From Oceanitalea stevensii (lineage in GTDB: Bacteria > Actinomycetota > Actinomycetes > Actinomycetales > Actinomycetaceae), in NCBI RefSeq assembly GCF_014837105.1, contig NZ_JACSPO010000007.1:83356-134908 (forward strand): a stretch of 51,553 nt of DNA, in the 5' to 3' direction. The translations under genes and the position numbers were made by a program. A model generated the notes under the pieces. It made no database searches, was not told where the DNA came from, and saw only the letters and a list, made by a program, of their open reading frames with translations. This document shows positions 39,511 through 47,935 of this stretch, one piece after another (the first letter of the stretch is position 1; each line of letters starts with the position of its first letter).

Positions 39511-40932
39511 TCACCGGAGCACCCGCCGGTAGAGGGCGAGGAGCGCCTCCTCCTCGTGCTGCCACGTCAGCTCGCTCGCCGCGGCGCGGGCGGCGCGCCG
39601 GTAGGCGTCCGGGTCGGCGAGGATCCGGGTGATCGTCGCGGCCATGGCGACGGCCTCGGCGTCGGTGGACGACGGCGGGACCTCGCCGTCGTCGTCGGGG
39701 CGCACGAGGCCGAAGATCTCCCCGACGCCGTAGCGCTCGACGACCTCGCGGGTGTCGGGCAGGTCGGCCGCGGCGATGGGCAGGCCCGCGTGGATCGCCT
39801 CGAAGAGCTTGTTCGGCAGGGAGTACTCGTAGGACAGGCAGGTGGGGCGGACGAAGACGACGGAGAGGTCGGCGTCGGCGAGCGCGCCGGCGACCTCGTG
39901 CGGGGCGACCTTGCCGACCAGGTGCACCCGGTCGCGCACCCCGGCCTGCTCGATCCGGCGGTCGAGCTGCGCGAGGTAGCCGGGGTCCCCGTAGCCGAGG
40001 ACGACGAGGTGGACGTGGCCGGGCAGCAGCGCGAGCGCCGCGATCGTCTCCTCCAGCCCGCGGCTCGTCGTGATGCGACCGCCGTAGGCGATGACCTGGT
40101 CGGTCGGGGCGAGACCGGCGAGCTGCCGCAGCCGGCCGCGGGCCGGGTCGGTCGGCTCCCCGGCGGCCGGGATGTTGCGCACCAGGGTGGGCAGCTCACG
40201 CAGCCCGTAGGTGCGCTGCAGCCAGCGCGCGATCGACGGGGAGACGGTGACGACGCCGTCGGCCCGGCGGATGACGACGCGCTCGGTCAGGGCCTCGACG
40301 TGCTTTCCGACCGGCCGGTCTCGGACGTTGCGGTGGCGCCACAGCTCGTGGGCGTCGTAGACGAGGGCGGCCCCGGTGCGCCGGGCGATGAGACGGCCCG
40401 GCACGAGGGTGTTGCCGTCGTTGGCGTGGACGACGTCGGGCCGCCGGCGCCGTCCCTCGCGCACGGCCATCGCCCAGTAGTGGACGAGGATCGCGGTGCG
40501 GGCGAGCCGGTCCACCGGGTCGAGCGCCTTGGCGAGCACGGCGCCCCGCAGCGCCGGCCGCGGCGACGCGGCGGGCGAGATCCGGCTCTCGGCGGGAGGG
40601 GTGGGGGCGCTCGCCCCGGGAGGGGGCGTCGTGGCCGTGCCCCTCCGCGCCGAGAGCTGAGTTCTTACCCGGGCCAGCGCCTTCTTGAGGCGCGGGACCC
40701 AGGTGATGAAGCCGGGCTCGCGGACGCGGACGAGCTCGACGCCGTCGGGCAGGCGCTCGGTGGTGGGCGGGTAGCCCAGGTGGGCGCGGGCGACGGCGAG
40801 GATCGTCACCTCCGCGCCCGCCTCCCGCAGGGAGTGCGCGGTCTTGAGGACGCGCGAGTCGGCGTGGGCGTCGTTGTAGACGAGCATCGCCACGCGGGTG
40901 GCGCGTCCGTCGGGCCGGGGAAGCTCGGTCAC
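39511..40932 (-). CDS. GT4 glycosyltransferase
   Basis: 473 residues, GT-B. N-terminal domain: RVAMLVYNDAHADSRVLKTA, VVHANDGNTLVPGRL and LVYDAHELW. A Pro/Ala-rich insert of about 40 residues (about 95-130) follows PRLKKALARVRTQ. C-terminal domain: VIAYGGRITTSRGLEE, LVVLGYGDPGY and YEYSLPNKLFEAIHAGLPIAAADLPDTREVV, the nucleotide-sugar site. The GTG at 40932 overlaps the upstream transferase stop by four bases. It probably works in sequence with its neighbour before flipping by the ABC protein. Confidence 0.88.
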   Translation of the reverse strand: MTELPRPDGRATRVAMLVYNDAHADSRVLKTAHSLREAGAEVTILAVARAHLGYPPTTERLPDGVELVRVREPGFITWVPRLKKALARVRTQLSARRGTATTPPPGASAPTPPAESRISPAASPRPALRGAVLAKALDPVDRLARTAILVHYWAMAVREGRRRRPDVVHANDGNTLVPGRLIARRTGAALVYDAHELWRHRNVRDRPVGKHVEALTERVVIRRADGVVTVSPSIARWLQRTYGLRELPTLVRNIPAAGEPTDPARGRLRQLAGLAPTDQVIAYGGRITTSRGLEETIAALALLPGHVHLVVLGYGDPGYLAQLDRRIEQAGVRDRVHLVGKVAPHEVAGALADADLSVVFVRPTCLSYEYSLPNKLFEAIHAGLPIAAADLPDTREVVERYGVGEIFGLVRPDDDGEVPPSSTDAEAVAMAATITRILADPDAYRRAARAAASELTWQHEEEALLALYRRVLR

Positions 40933-42125
40933 CGCGGTCTCCTCGCTGCCTTCTCGACGACGTCGACCGCGCGGCGGGCAGCGGCCGCGGCGGAGACGTG
41001 GGCGGCGGCCCAGGCGGCCCGCCGCAGGCGCTCCGGGGACGCCGGCGCGGAGTCGCCGTCGGCGTCGTCGAGGGCGGCGACCATGGCAGCCGCGACGGCC
41101 TCGACGTCGTGCTCGACGACCTGCCCGAGCCGTCCCTCGGCGACGAGCTCGCGCGCGGGCCCGACCCCGGCGAAGAGCACCGGCGTCCCGCAGGCGGCCG
41201 CGGCGTAGAGCTTGGAGGGGAAGGCGAAGGCGTAGGCCCCGGCCAGCACGGAGGCGAGGGACGCGCGTGCGCCGCGGATCCAGCGCGCGACCTCCTCCGG
41301 CGGCATCCGCGGCAGGAAGGTCACCGCGCCGGGCGCCAGCTCCTCGGCCTGGCGGCGCATGGCCGCGACGTCGCTGCCCTGCCCGATGAAGACGAGCGAG
41401 GCGTCGGGCCGCTGGGCGACCACCCGCCCCATGGCGCGGGTGAAGACGTCGGCGCCGTGCACCTCCGAGGCGGTGCCGGTGTAGACGAGGTAGGGGCGCT
41501 CACGCTCCTCGGCCGGGCCGTCGGGGTGGAAGACGGTGGTGTCCACCCCGTTGCCGACGACCTCTGCCTGCGCCCCGAGGGCCTGCACCCGCTCGACGAC
41601 GCCGGTGGACGTCGCGAGGACGGCACGCGCGGAACGCAGGACGACGCGCTCGAGCCCGCGCAGCACGGTGGCGACGAACCCGGGCATGCCGGCGGTGACC
41701 ACCGCGTCGGACCACACGTCGGCCGCGTAGTAGACGACCGGCACCCGTCGCAGCCGGGAGACGACGGCGCAGACGAGTCCCGTCGTCGGCGGCGGCTCGA
41801 CGACGACGACGTCGGGCCGCCTGGTCGTCAGCAGCCGCAGCGCGAGGGGCAGGTCGAAGCTGAGGTACTGGACGTAGCCGCGGACGTACCCGTCACGGTC
41901 CCGGAGCACCGGGCGCCGCAGCACCCGGACGCCCGCGGGCGGCACGTAGGTGGCGTCGTCGGGGGTCGTCGTCGTGAGGACGGTGACCCGGTGGCCGGCG
42001 GCGGCCAGCTCCCGGACGAGGGCGCCGAGCCGCAGCGAGGCGGCGGCCGGCTCGGGGGCGAAGATCCGGGTGGCGACGACGACGTGCAGCGACCTGTCCA
42101 CGCGCGCTCCGTCCACGGTGCCCAC
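40929..42125 (-). CDS. GT4 glycosyltransferase (WbuB-like)
   Basis: 398 residues. N-terminal half: VVVATRIFAPEPAAASLRLGALVRELAAAGHRVTVLT, as in WbuB-type L-fucosamine transferases. C-terminal half: YLVYTGTASEVHGADVFTRAM, SLVFIGQGSDV and FPSKLYAAAACGTPVLFAG. The start is uncertain: GTG at 42125 is used, but GTG at 42116 lies seven bases after TAGGGT and GTG at 42101 also fits. Follows the CAP-domain gene by 32 bases. Donor sugar unknown. Confidence 0.87.
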   Translation of the reverse strand: MGTVDGARVDRSLHVVVATRIFAPEPAAASLRLGALVRELAAAGHRVTVLTTTTPDDATYVPPAGVRVLRRPVLRDRDGYVRGYVQYLSFDLPLALRLLTTRRPDVVVVEPPPTTGLVCAVVSRLRRVPVVYYAADVWSDAVVTAGMPGFVATVLRGLERVVLRSARAVLATSTGVVERVQALGAQAEVVGNGVDTTVFHPDGPAEERERPYLVYTGTASEVHGADVFTRAMGRVVAQRPDASLVFIGQGSDVAAMRRQAEELAPGAVTFLPRMPPEEVARWIRGARASLASVLAGAYAFAFPSKLYAAAACGTPVLFAGVGPARELVAEGRLGQVVEHDVEAVAAAMVAALDDADGDSAPASPERLRRAAWAAAHVSAAAAARRAVDVVEKAARRPR

Positions 42126-42157
42126 CCTAGCCGCGCGCGGCCGCGCCCCCCGCGGCG

Positions 42158-43363
42158 TCAGGAGCAGGCGCGGGAGAAGCGCTGGGTGTTGTAGGCGTAG
42201 CGGCCCGACTCCACCGAGCCGGTGGCGACGTAGCGGTACTCGGGGTTGAGGATGCCGCTGCGGTGGACCTCCGAGCCCATGTACCAGTCCATCGCGGCGC
42301 GCGGGTCGGGGCTCTCACCGGGCTGCTGCCAGGTCCGCACGATGTGCTCCGACGCCGGGGTGCAACCGGCCGCCCGCGCCTCGGAGCTGATGGTGTCCCA
42401 CGAGGCGTGCTGGATGCGGCCCAGCCTCACCATCGCCTGCGACTGGCGCACGGCGGCCGCCCGCAGCTGCGGCCAGGCGCGGACGGGGCCGATGCCGCGG
42501 GAGAGGCGCTCGGCGTTGATCATCTCGATCATCCGCTCGTCGTACTCCTGCATGCTCCCCACCGGCGGCGCGCTCGGGTAGGCCTCGGTGCTGCGCAGGC
42601 CGATCGTGTCGGTGCCGTTGCCGTCCCAGTCCCCGACGAGGACGGCGTCGGTCTCGCGGCCGAAGGCCATGACGGTGTCCGCGTCGCCCCCGCGGATGGC
42701 GTTCTTGATGTGGAAGACGTCGCCGCGGCGGATGCCCAGCGTGTCGCCCCGCCTGCCGTCCCAGTCACCGACGAGGACCTCGTCCTCGGCGCGGCCGTAG
42801 GTGACGACGGAGTCCGCGTCCCCGCCGCTGATCGTGTTCTTCAGGTGGTAGACGTTGCCGCGGCGCACCCCGAGGGTGTCGACACCGTCACCGTCCCAGT
42901 CACCGATGAGGACGTCGTCGTCGCGGCGGCCGTAGGTGATGACCTCGTCGGCGTCCCCGCCGCGGAGGCTGTTCTTCACGTGGTAGACGTTGCCGCGGCG
43001 CACGACGGGGGTGTCGACGCCGTCGCCGTCCCAGTCGCCCATGAGGACGTCGTCGCCCGTCCGGCCGTAGGTGACGACGGCGTCGGCCTGGCCGCCGGAG
43101 AGGCTGTTGCGGAAGTGGTAGGTCGCCCCGCGGCGCACCGCGAGGGTGTCGGTGCCGCGTCCGTTCCAGTTGCCGACGTAGACGCGGTCGTCGTCGCGGC
43201 CGTAGACGAAGGACAGGTGGGTGACCCCCGCCCAGCCGTTGGTCACGTGGTAGCGGTCGCCCTCGCCCTCGATCTCGGCGCCCTTGCCGGCGGCGGGTGC
43301 GGCCGTCGTGAGCAGGGCCAGCGCGAGGCCGGCAGCGACTGCGGTGCGGCGTCGTGTCGCCAT
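42158..43363 (-). CDS. Secreted CAP-domain protein with five DGDG repeats
   Basis: 401 residues. A Sec-type signal peptide (ATRRRTAVAAGLALALL) precedes five tandem 45-residue repeats (about 36-265), each with Y-H-x-x-N, GR-x-x-D, and a V-G-D-W-D-G-D/N-G-x-D-T core, like calcium-binding FG-GAP/VCBS blades. Residues about 278-401 form a CAP/SCP domain: MIEMINAERLSRGIG, IQHASWDTI and GSEVHRSGILNPEYRYVATG. The His and Glu that line the usual cleft are visible. The ATG at 43363 has GGGGGAAC before it. A surface protein that binds polymer or lipid is likely; direct enzymatic activity is unproven. Confidence 0.88.
   Translation of the reverse strand: MATRRRTAVAAGLALALLTTAAPAAGKGAEIEGEGDRYHVTNGWAGVTHLSFVYGRDDDRVYVGNWNGRGTDTLAVRRGATYHFRNSLSGGQADAVVTYGRTGDDVLMGDWDGDGVDTPVVRRGNVYHVKNSLRGGDADEVITYGRRDDDVLIGDWDGDGVDTLGVRRGNVYHLKNTISGGDADSVVTYGRAEDEVLVGDWDGRRGDTLGIRRGDVFHIKNAIRGGDADTVMAFGRETDAVLVGDWDGNGTDTIGLRSTEAYPSAPPVGSMQEYDERMIEMINAERLSRGIGPVRAWPQLRAAAVRQSQAMVRLGRIQHASWDTISSEARAAGCTPASEHIVRTWQQPGESPDPRAAMDWYMGSEVHRSGILNPEYRYVATGSVESGRYAYNTQRFSRACS
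42590..43255 (-). repeat. Five tandem repeats of about 135 bases within the CAP gene
   Basis: Each unit encodes 45 residues with a conserved GDWDGDGVDT core and GxYGR segment. Units two to four are the most alike, implying recent duplication; the outer ones have drifted. Confidence 0.75.
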
Positions 43364-43397
43364 GTCGTTCCCCCTGGAGGTTCGTCGTCGGCTGTCT

Positions 43398-43426
43398 ACG
43401 GTACGGCCGTGACCGGAGCGTGACAA
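43398..43426 (-). promoter_or_regulatory. Predicted promoter of the CAP-domain gene
   Basis: On the - strand TTGTCA (43426-43421, five of six to consensus), a 17-base spacer and TACCGT (43403-43398). The start falls about 28 bases before the ATG. This is among the best promoter matches in the window. Confidence 0.55.
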
Positions 43427-43458
43427 TTAGACGTAGACCACAGCGGGACGTGGGCACA

Positions 43459-43495
43459 GGACAGCCCGCGCCGATCGGCTCGGCGCGGGCTGTCC
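43459..43495 (-). terminator. Strong hairpin ending the sugar operon
   Basis: GGACAGCCCGCGCCGA pairs perfectly over 16 bases with its complement around a TCGGC loop, six bases after the isomerase stop codon. No T-run follows, as is usual for actinomycete terminators. It separates this operon from the CAP-domain gene. Confidence 0.75.
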
Positions 43496-43501
43496 CGACG
43501 G

Positions 43502-44503
43502 TCAGCGCGTGGAGAAGGCGGCGTCGAAGGCGGCCTCGGACGGCTTGAAGGAGAGCTTGCGCACGAACTCCAGCGCCTCGGGCGCACCGAGGAGGCGGTC
43601 CATCCCGGCGTCCTCCCACTCGACCGAGAGCGGGCCCTCGTAGCCGATGTGGTTGAGCATCCGGAAGGCGTCCTCCCACGGCACGTCACCACGGCCGGTG
43701 CTGATGAAGTCCCAGCCACGGCGCGGGTCGGCCCACGGCAGGTGGGAGCCCAGGCGGCCGTTGCGGCCGTTGAGCCGGCGCTTGGAGTCCTTGCAGTGGA
43801 CGTGGAAGATCTTGTCCCGGAAGTCGAGGAGGAAGGCGACCGGGTCCAGGTCCTGCCACGTGAAGTGGCTGGGGTCCCAGTTGAGCCCGAAGGCGTCCCG
43901 GTGGCCGATGGCCTCGAGGGTGCGCTGGGTGGTCCAGTAGTCGTAGGCGATCTCCGAGGGGTGCGGCTCGAGCGCGAAGCGCACGCCGACCTCGTCGAAG
44001 ACGTCGAGGATCGGGTTCCAGCGGTCGGCGAAGTCGCGGTAGCCGGCCTCGACCATCTCCTCCGAGGCGGGCGGGAACATCGCGACGTACTTCCAGATGG
44101 ACGAGCCGGTGAAGCCGGTGACCGTCTTGACGCCCAGGCGGGCGGCCGCGCGGGCCGTCACCTTGAGCTCCTCGGCGGCGCGCTGGCGCACACCCTCGGG
44201 CTCGCCGTCGCCCCAGATCCGGTCCGGGAGGATGTCGCGGTGGCGCTGGTCGATCGGGTCGTCGCAGACCGCCTGGCCCTTGAGGTGGTTGGAGATCGCG
44301 TAGACCTTGAGGCCGTTCTTCTCCAGGATGTCGAGCCGGTTCTGGACGTAGGCGTCGTCCTCGGCGGCCTTCCACGGGTCGAGGTGGTCGCCCCACGAGG
44401 CGATCTCCAGGCCGTCGTAGCCCCACTCGCCGGCGAGCCGGGCCACCTCCTCGAAGGGCAGGTCGGCCCACTGGCCGGTGAAGAGAGTGATCGGTCGTGC
44501 CAT
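43502..44503 (-). CDS. Sugar isomerase/epimerase-like TIM-barrel protein
   Basis: 333 residues of the AP-endonuclease-2/IolE-like family. Metal-ligand motifs are visible: [37 protein letters not shown] and [11 protein letters not shown]. These enzymes bind a divalent metal and isomerise, epimerise or dehydrate keto sugars and inosose-like compounds. The ATG at 44503 lies one base after the oxidoreductase stop and has GGAGA upstream. Last gene of the five-gene sugar operon. The partner oxidoreductase and the DUF1080 protein nearby favour a 3-keto-sugar substrate; a myo-inositol-type reaction is the alternative. Confidence 0.88.
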   Translation of the reverse strand: MARPITLFTGQWADLPFEEVARLAGEWGYDGLEIASWGDHLDPWKAAEDDAYVQNRLDILEKNGLKVYAISNHLKGQAVCDDPIDQRHRDILPDRIWGDGEPEGVRQRAAEELKVTARAAARLGVKTVTGFTGSSIWKYVAMFPPASEEMVEAGYRDFADRWNPILDVFDEVGVRFALEPHPSEIAYDYWTTQRTLEAIGHRDAFGLNWDPSHFTWQDLDPVAFLLDFRDKIFHVHCKDSKRRLNGRNGRLGSHLPWADPRRGWDFISTGRGDVPWEDAFRMLNHIGYEGPLSVEWEDAGMDRLLGAPEALEFVRKLSFKPSEAAFDAAFSTR

Positions 44504-44504
44504 G

Positions 44505-45683
44505 TCAGTCTCCAATCTCCGTGTAGGTGCTGTGCTCCGCGCTGGACCGCTCGATCGCGTCGAGCACACGCTGGACGTGCAGACCGTCCTCGAACGAGGG
44601 CGTCGGGTCCTCGCCGGCCCCGAGGGCCCGGACGAGGTCCACGGCCTGGTGGACGAAGCCGTGCTCGTAACCGAGGCCGTGGCCGGCGGGCCACCAGGCC
44701 TCGATGTAGGGGTGCTCCGGCTCGGTGACGATGATCCGCCGGAAGCCGGCGGTCCCGGCCGGCTCGGTGGCGTCGTAGTAGTGGAGGACGTTCATGTCCT
44801 CGAAGTCGAAGGCGAGGGAGCCGGTCGAGCCGTTGACCTCGATGCGGATGGCGTTCTTGCGGCCCCAGGCGAAGCGGGTCGCCTCGAAGACCGCGGGCGC
44901 ACCGCTCGAGAGCCGTCCGAGGAACATCGCGGCGTCGTCGACGGTGACCGGGCCACGCTCGGTGCCACCGGTGCCGTGCAGCCCGCTGAAGCTCTCGGCG
45001 ACCGGACGCTCGGTGACGAAGGTGTCGAGCATGCCCGCCACCCCGGCGATCCGCTGCCCGGTGACGAACTGGGTGAGGTCGATGATGTGGGCGCCGATGT
45101 CGCCGAGCGCCCCGGAACCGGCCTTCTCCTTGTCGAGGCGCCAGGACAGCGGCGCGTCGGCGTCGGCGAGCCAGTCCTGGAGGTACTGGGCGCGGACCTG
45201 GCGCACCTCACCGATGCGCCCCTCGGCGACCATCTGCTGCGCGAGCCGGACGGCCGGCACGCGCCGGTAGGTGAAGCCCACCATCGAGCGGACACCGCGG
45301 CCACGGGCGGCACTCGCCGCGGCGGCCATGGTCTCGGCCTCGGCGACGGTGTTGGCCATGGGCTTCTCGACCAGCACGTGCTTGCCGGCCTCGAGCGCGG
45401 CCACCGCGATCTCGGCGTGTGTGTCTCCCGGCGTGCAGATGTCGACGATGTCGACGTCGTCACGTTCGATCGCCCGGCGCCAGTCGGTCTCCACGGCGTC
45501 CCACCCGAGCTGGCGGGCGGCGCTCGTCGCGCGCTGCTCGTCCCGCCCCACGAGGACCGCCATGTGCGGCTCGAGCGGCAGGTCGAAGAAGCGGTGCGCG
45601 TTGCGCCACGCCTGGGAGTGGGCGCGCCCCATGAAGGCGTACCCGATCATCGCCACACCGATCCGTGGCTTGTCCTCGCTCAT
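44505..45683 (-). CDS. Gfo/Idh/MocA-family NAD(P)-dependent oxidoreductase
   Basis: 392 residues. The Rossmann motif is [14 protein letters not shown] (Ala for the second glycine). The conserved EKP is in [10 protein letters not shown] near 106, and the catalytic GxHxxD segment is [13 protein letters not shown] near 196. Family members oxidise sugar or inositol hydroxyls, often at C3. The ATG at 45683 (second of two tandem ATGs) lies four bases after AAGGAG. Flanked by the binding protein upstream and the isomerase downstream. It probably oxidises the imported sugar, making a 3-keto intermediate. Cofactor preference cannot be read reliably. Confidence 0.9.
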   Translation of the reverse strand: MSEDKPRIGVAMIGYAFMGRAHSQAWRNAHRFFDLPLEPHMAVLVGRDEQRATSAARQLGWDAVETDWRRAIERDDVDIVDICTPGDTHAEIAVAALEAGKHVLVEKPMANTVAEAETMAAAASAARGRGVRSMVGFTYRRVPAVRLAQQMVAEGRIGEVRQVRAQYLQDWLADADAPLSWRLDKEKAGSGALGDIGAHIIDLTQFVTGQRIAGVAGMLDTFVTERPVAESFSGLHGTGGTERGPVTVDDAAMFLGRLSSGAPAVFEATRFAWGRKNAIRIEVNGSTGSLAFDFEDMNVLHYYDATEPAGTAGFRRIIVTEPEHPYIEAWWPAGHGLGYEHGFVHQAVDLVRALGAGEDPTPSFEDGLHVQRVLDAIERSSAEHSTYTEIGD

Positions 45684-45704
45684 CATGCTCCTTCAGATGT
45701 GGGA

Positions 45705-45735
45705 CCGGGGGCGCCGGACCAGCCGGCGCCCCCGG
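45705..45735 (-). promoter_or_regulatory. Very stable intercistronic hairpin
   Basis: CCGGGGGCGCCGG and its complement form a perfect 13-base stem with an ACCAG loop in the 65-base gap after the binding-protein gene. Hairpins here commonly protect the upstream message or stop most transcripts, giving more binding protein than catabolic enzyme. Confidence 0.65.
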
Positions 45736-45748
45736 ATCCGCGGGTGAC

Positions 45749-46810
45749 TCAGGACTCGAAGGCCGAGTCGATGTACTGGTCGACGTTCTCCGAGGTCACG
45801 ACGGGCGCGAAGAGCTGGACGAGACGCGGGACCTCGATCTGCACGAGGTCGCTCATGCCCTTCTGCTGGGCGAGCAGACGGGCGAGGCGGATGCCGTCCG
45901 CGGCCTGGCTGGCCGGGTAGATGACCGTGGCCTGGACGACGGAGTCGCCGGCCTCGATCTCGCGCATCATGTTCGCCGAGCCGGCGCCACCGACGACGAA
46001 GAACTCGTCGCGACCGGCGTTCTCGATGGCGGCCATGACGCCGACACCCTGGTCGTCGTCGTGGTTCCAGATGGCGTCGATCTGCGGCGCGGCCTGGAGG
46101 AGGTTCGCCGTGGCGGACTCTCCACCCTGGACCGTGAAGTCGGCGGCGACGCGGTTGGAGACCTCGAGGCCGCACTCGGCGAGCGAGTCCGCGAAGCCCT
46201 GGCTGCGCTCCTGGGTGAGCGGCAGGTTGTCGATACCGGCGATCTCGGCGACAACGGCGTCCGGCTGGTCGCCGAGCTGCTCGCAGACGTACTCGCCGGC
46301 GCTCACGCCCATGCCGTAGTTGTCACCGAGAACGGTGACGCGCGCGGCGTTGGGGTCGGAGAACTCACGGTCGACGTTGATGACCGGGATCCCCGCGGCC
46401 ATCGCCTCGAGGGCGATGTCGGTGAGGGCGGCACCGTCGAACGGCAGGAGCACGATGGCGTCGACGCCGTCGTTGATGAAGGTCTCCATCTGGCTGATCT
46501 GGAGCGAGACGTCGTTGGTGCCCTCGGCGAGGCGCAGCTCGACGTCCTCGTACTTCTCGGCCTCCTCGACGGCCTGGGACGTGATGGCGCCCATCCAGCC
46601 GTGGTCGGCGGCGGGAGCGGAGAAGCCGATGGTGACGGTCTCACCGGGGTCGTCGTTGCTCGAGCTGGCGTTGGAGCCGGCGTCGGTGGTCGAGCCACCG
46701 TTGTCGGTCTCCTCCGGCTCCTCGGTGTTGCCGGTGCAGCCGGCGAGGAGCAGGGCGGCGGAGACGCCTGCGGCGACCGCGAAGCGGCGGCGCGTGGTAC
46801 GTGCGGACAT
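45749..46810 (-). CDS. Sugar ABC importer, substrate-binding lipoprotein (RbsB type)
   Basis: 353 residues. Signal peptide with a lipobox LAGC (Cys25); RRRF near the start may also suit the Tat route. An acidic/Ser-rich linker follows. The mature part is a Peripla_BP_4 fold: VTIGFSAPAADHGWMGAI, DAIVLLPFDGAAL, GIPVINVDREF, AIWNHDDDQGVG and FFVVGGAG. The ATG at 46810 has AAGGAGGA at about eight bases. It binds a pentose, hexose or small glycoside and delivers it to the permease at 46865-47935. Ligand not deducible. Confidence 0.9.
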   Translation of the reverse strand: MSARTTRRRFAVAAGVSAALLLAGCTGNTEEPEETDNGGSTTDAGSNASSSNDDPGETVTIGFSAPAADHGWMGAITSQAVEEAEKYEDVELRLAEGTNDVSLQISQMETFINDGVDAIVLLPFDGAALTDIALEAMAAGIPVINVDREFSDPNAARVTVLGDNYGMGVSAGEYVCEQLGDQPDAVVAEIAGIDNLPLTQERSQGFADSLAECGLEVSNRVAADFTVQGGESATANLLQAAPQIDAIWNHDDDQGVGVMAAIENAGRDEFFVVGGAGSANMMREIEAGDSVVQATVIYPASQAADGIRLARLLAQQKGMSDLVQIEVPRLVQLFAPVVTSENVDQYIDSAFES

Positions 46811-46864
46811 GGGTGGTTCCTCCTTGAACGGGTACTGCTGACAGGGATGGATGGGGTTCGGGGG

Positions 46865-47935
46865 TTATTTGGTCCCGCGGGTGGCGAGACGCTGCTGGAG
46901 CAGGACGGCACCGACGATGATGGCGCCCTTGGCGACCTGCTGGACCGACGTGGACAGGTTGTTGAGGATGAAGACGTTGGTGAGGGTGGAGAAGATGAGC
47001 ACGCCGAGGACGGTGCCGACGATCGTGCCGCGACCACCGATGAGGAGCGTGCCACCGACGACCACCGCGGCGATGACGTCGAGCTCCATGAGCACGCCGT
47101 GCGTCGACGTGCCGGCGCCGGTCCGTCCGAGCATGGTGATCGCCGCGATACCGGCGGTGAGACCGGCGATGGCGAAGAGGTACATCGTGTGACGCTGGAC
47201 GTTGATGCCGGCCAGGCGGGCCGCCTCGGGGTTGCCGCCGACGGCGATGGTGCGCCGGCCGAAGGTCGTCCGGTTGAGGACGATCCAGCCGAGGACCGCG
47301 ACGAGGACGAACATCCACACCGTGACGCGCAGGCCGAGGAAGCTGCCGCCGAAGAAGTCCTTGAACGACTGGACGTCGAGGATCTGGGTCTTCCGGTCGG
47401 AGATGATCTCGGCGAGACCGCGGGCGGCGACGAGCATGGCGAGGGTCGCGATGAAGGACACGACCTTGCCGTAGGCGACGACGATGCCGTTGATCAGTCC
47501 GGCGGCAGTACCGACGAGCATGGCCGTGAGGGCGATGATCAGCCAGTGCGTGTCCTCCGCCATCGTCTGCGTGGCGAGCGTGGTCGCCCACACCGTGGCC
47601 AGGCCCAGCACGGAGCCGACGGACAGGTCGATGCCGCCACCGGTGATGACGAAGGTCATGCCGATGCTCAGCACGCCGATCGTGGCGGCCAGCGCGAGGA
47701 TCGTCGCGATGTTGGACGTGCTGAGGAAGCGCTCCCCCGCGGTGGCGAAACCGGCGACGCACAGGAGTGCGAGCGCGACGACCAGGCCGAGGTTCCGAGC
47801 CACCCCGGAGCCGCGCCCTCGCCGGGCGGTGGGCTTTGCGGCGCCGTCGTCCGGGACGAGGTCGCGGTTGGTGGGCGGCAGGGCTGCGGAGCTGCCCGCA
47901 GCGGCGGAGGTGCCTGCCGCAGTGTTCTCACTCAT
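46865..47935 (-). CDS. Sugar ABC importer permease (RbsC type)
   Basis: 356 residues with about nine hydrophobic segments; BPD_transp_2 family. Diagnostic stretches: SIGMTFVITGGGIDLSVGSVLGL, GLINGIVVAYGKVVSFIATLAMLVAARGLAEI and GGNPEAARLAGINVQRHTMYLFAI. An N-terminal cytoplasmic tail of about 50 residues is rich in Ala, Ser and Pro. The ATG at 47935 overlaps the ATPase stop by four bases (ATGA). Forms the membrane pore of the operon's importer. Confidence 0.92.
   Translation of the reverse strand: MSENTAAGTSAAAGSSAALPPTNRDLVPDDGAAKPTARRGRGSGVARNLGLVVALALLCVAGFATAGERFLSTSNIATILALAATIGVLSIGMTFVITGGGIDLSVGSVLGLATVWATTLATQTMAEDTHWLIIALTAMLVGTAAGLINGIVVAYGKVVSFIATLAMLVAARGLAEIISDRKTQILDVQSFKDFFGGSFLGLRVTVWMFVLVAVLGWIVLNRTTFGRRTIAVGGNPEAARLAGINVQRHTMYLFAIAGLTAGIAAITMLGRTGAGTSTHGVLMELDVIAAVVVGGTLLIGGRGTIVGTVLGVLIFSTLTNVFILNNLSTSVQQVAKGAIIVGAVLLQQRLATRGTK

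Noticed and set aside
37663..41208. An 1181-codon frame on the + strand
   Set aside because: Antisense to the flippase and two GT4 genes; composition only.
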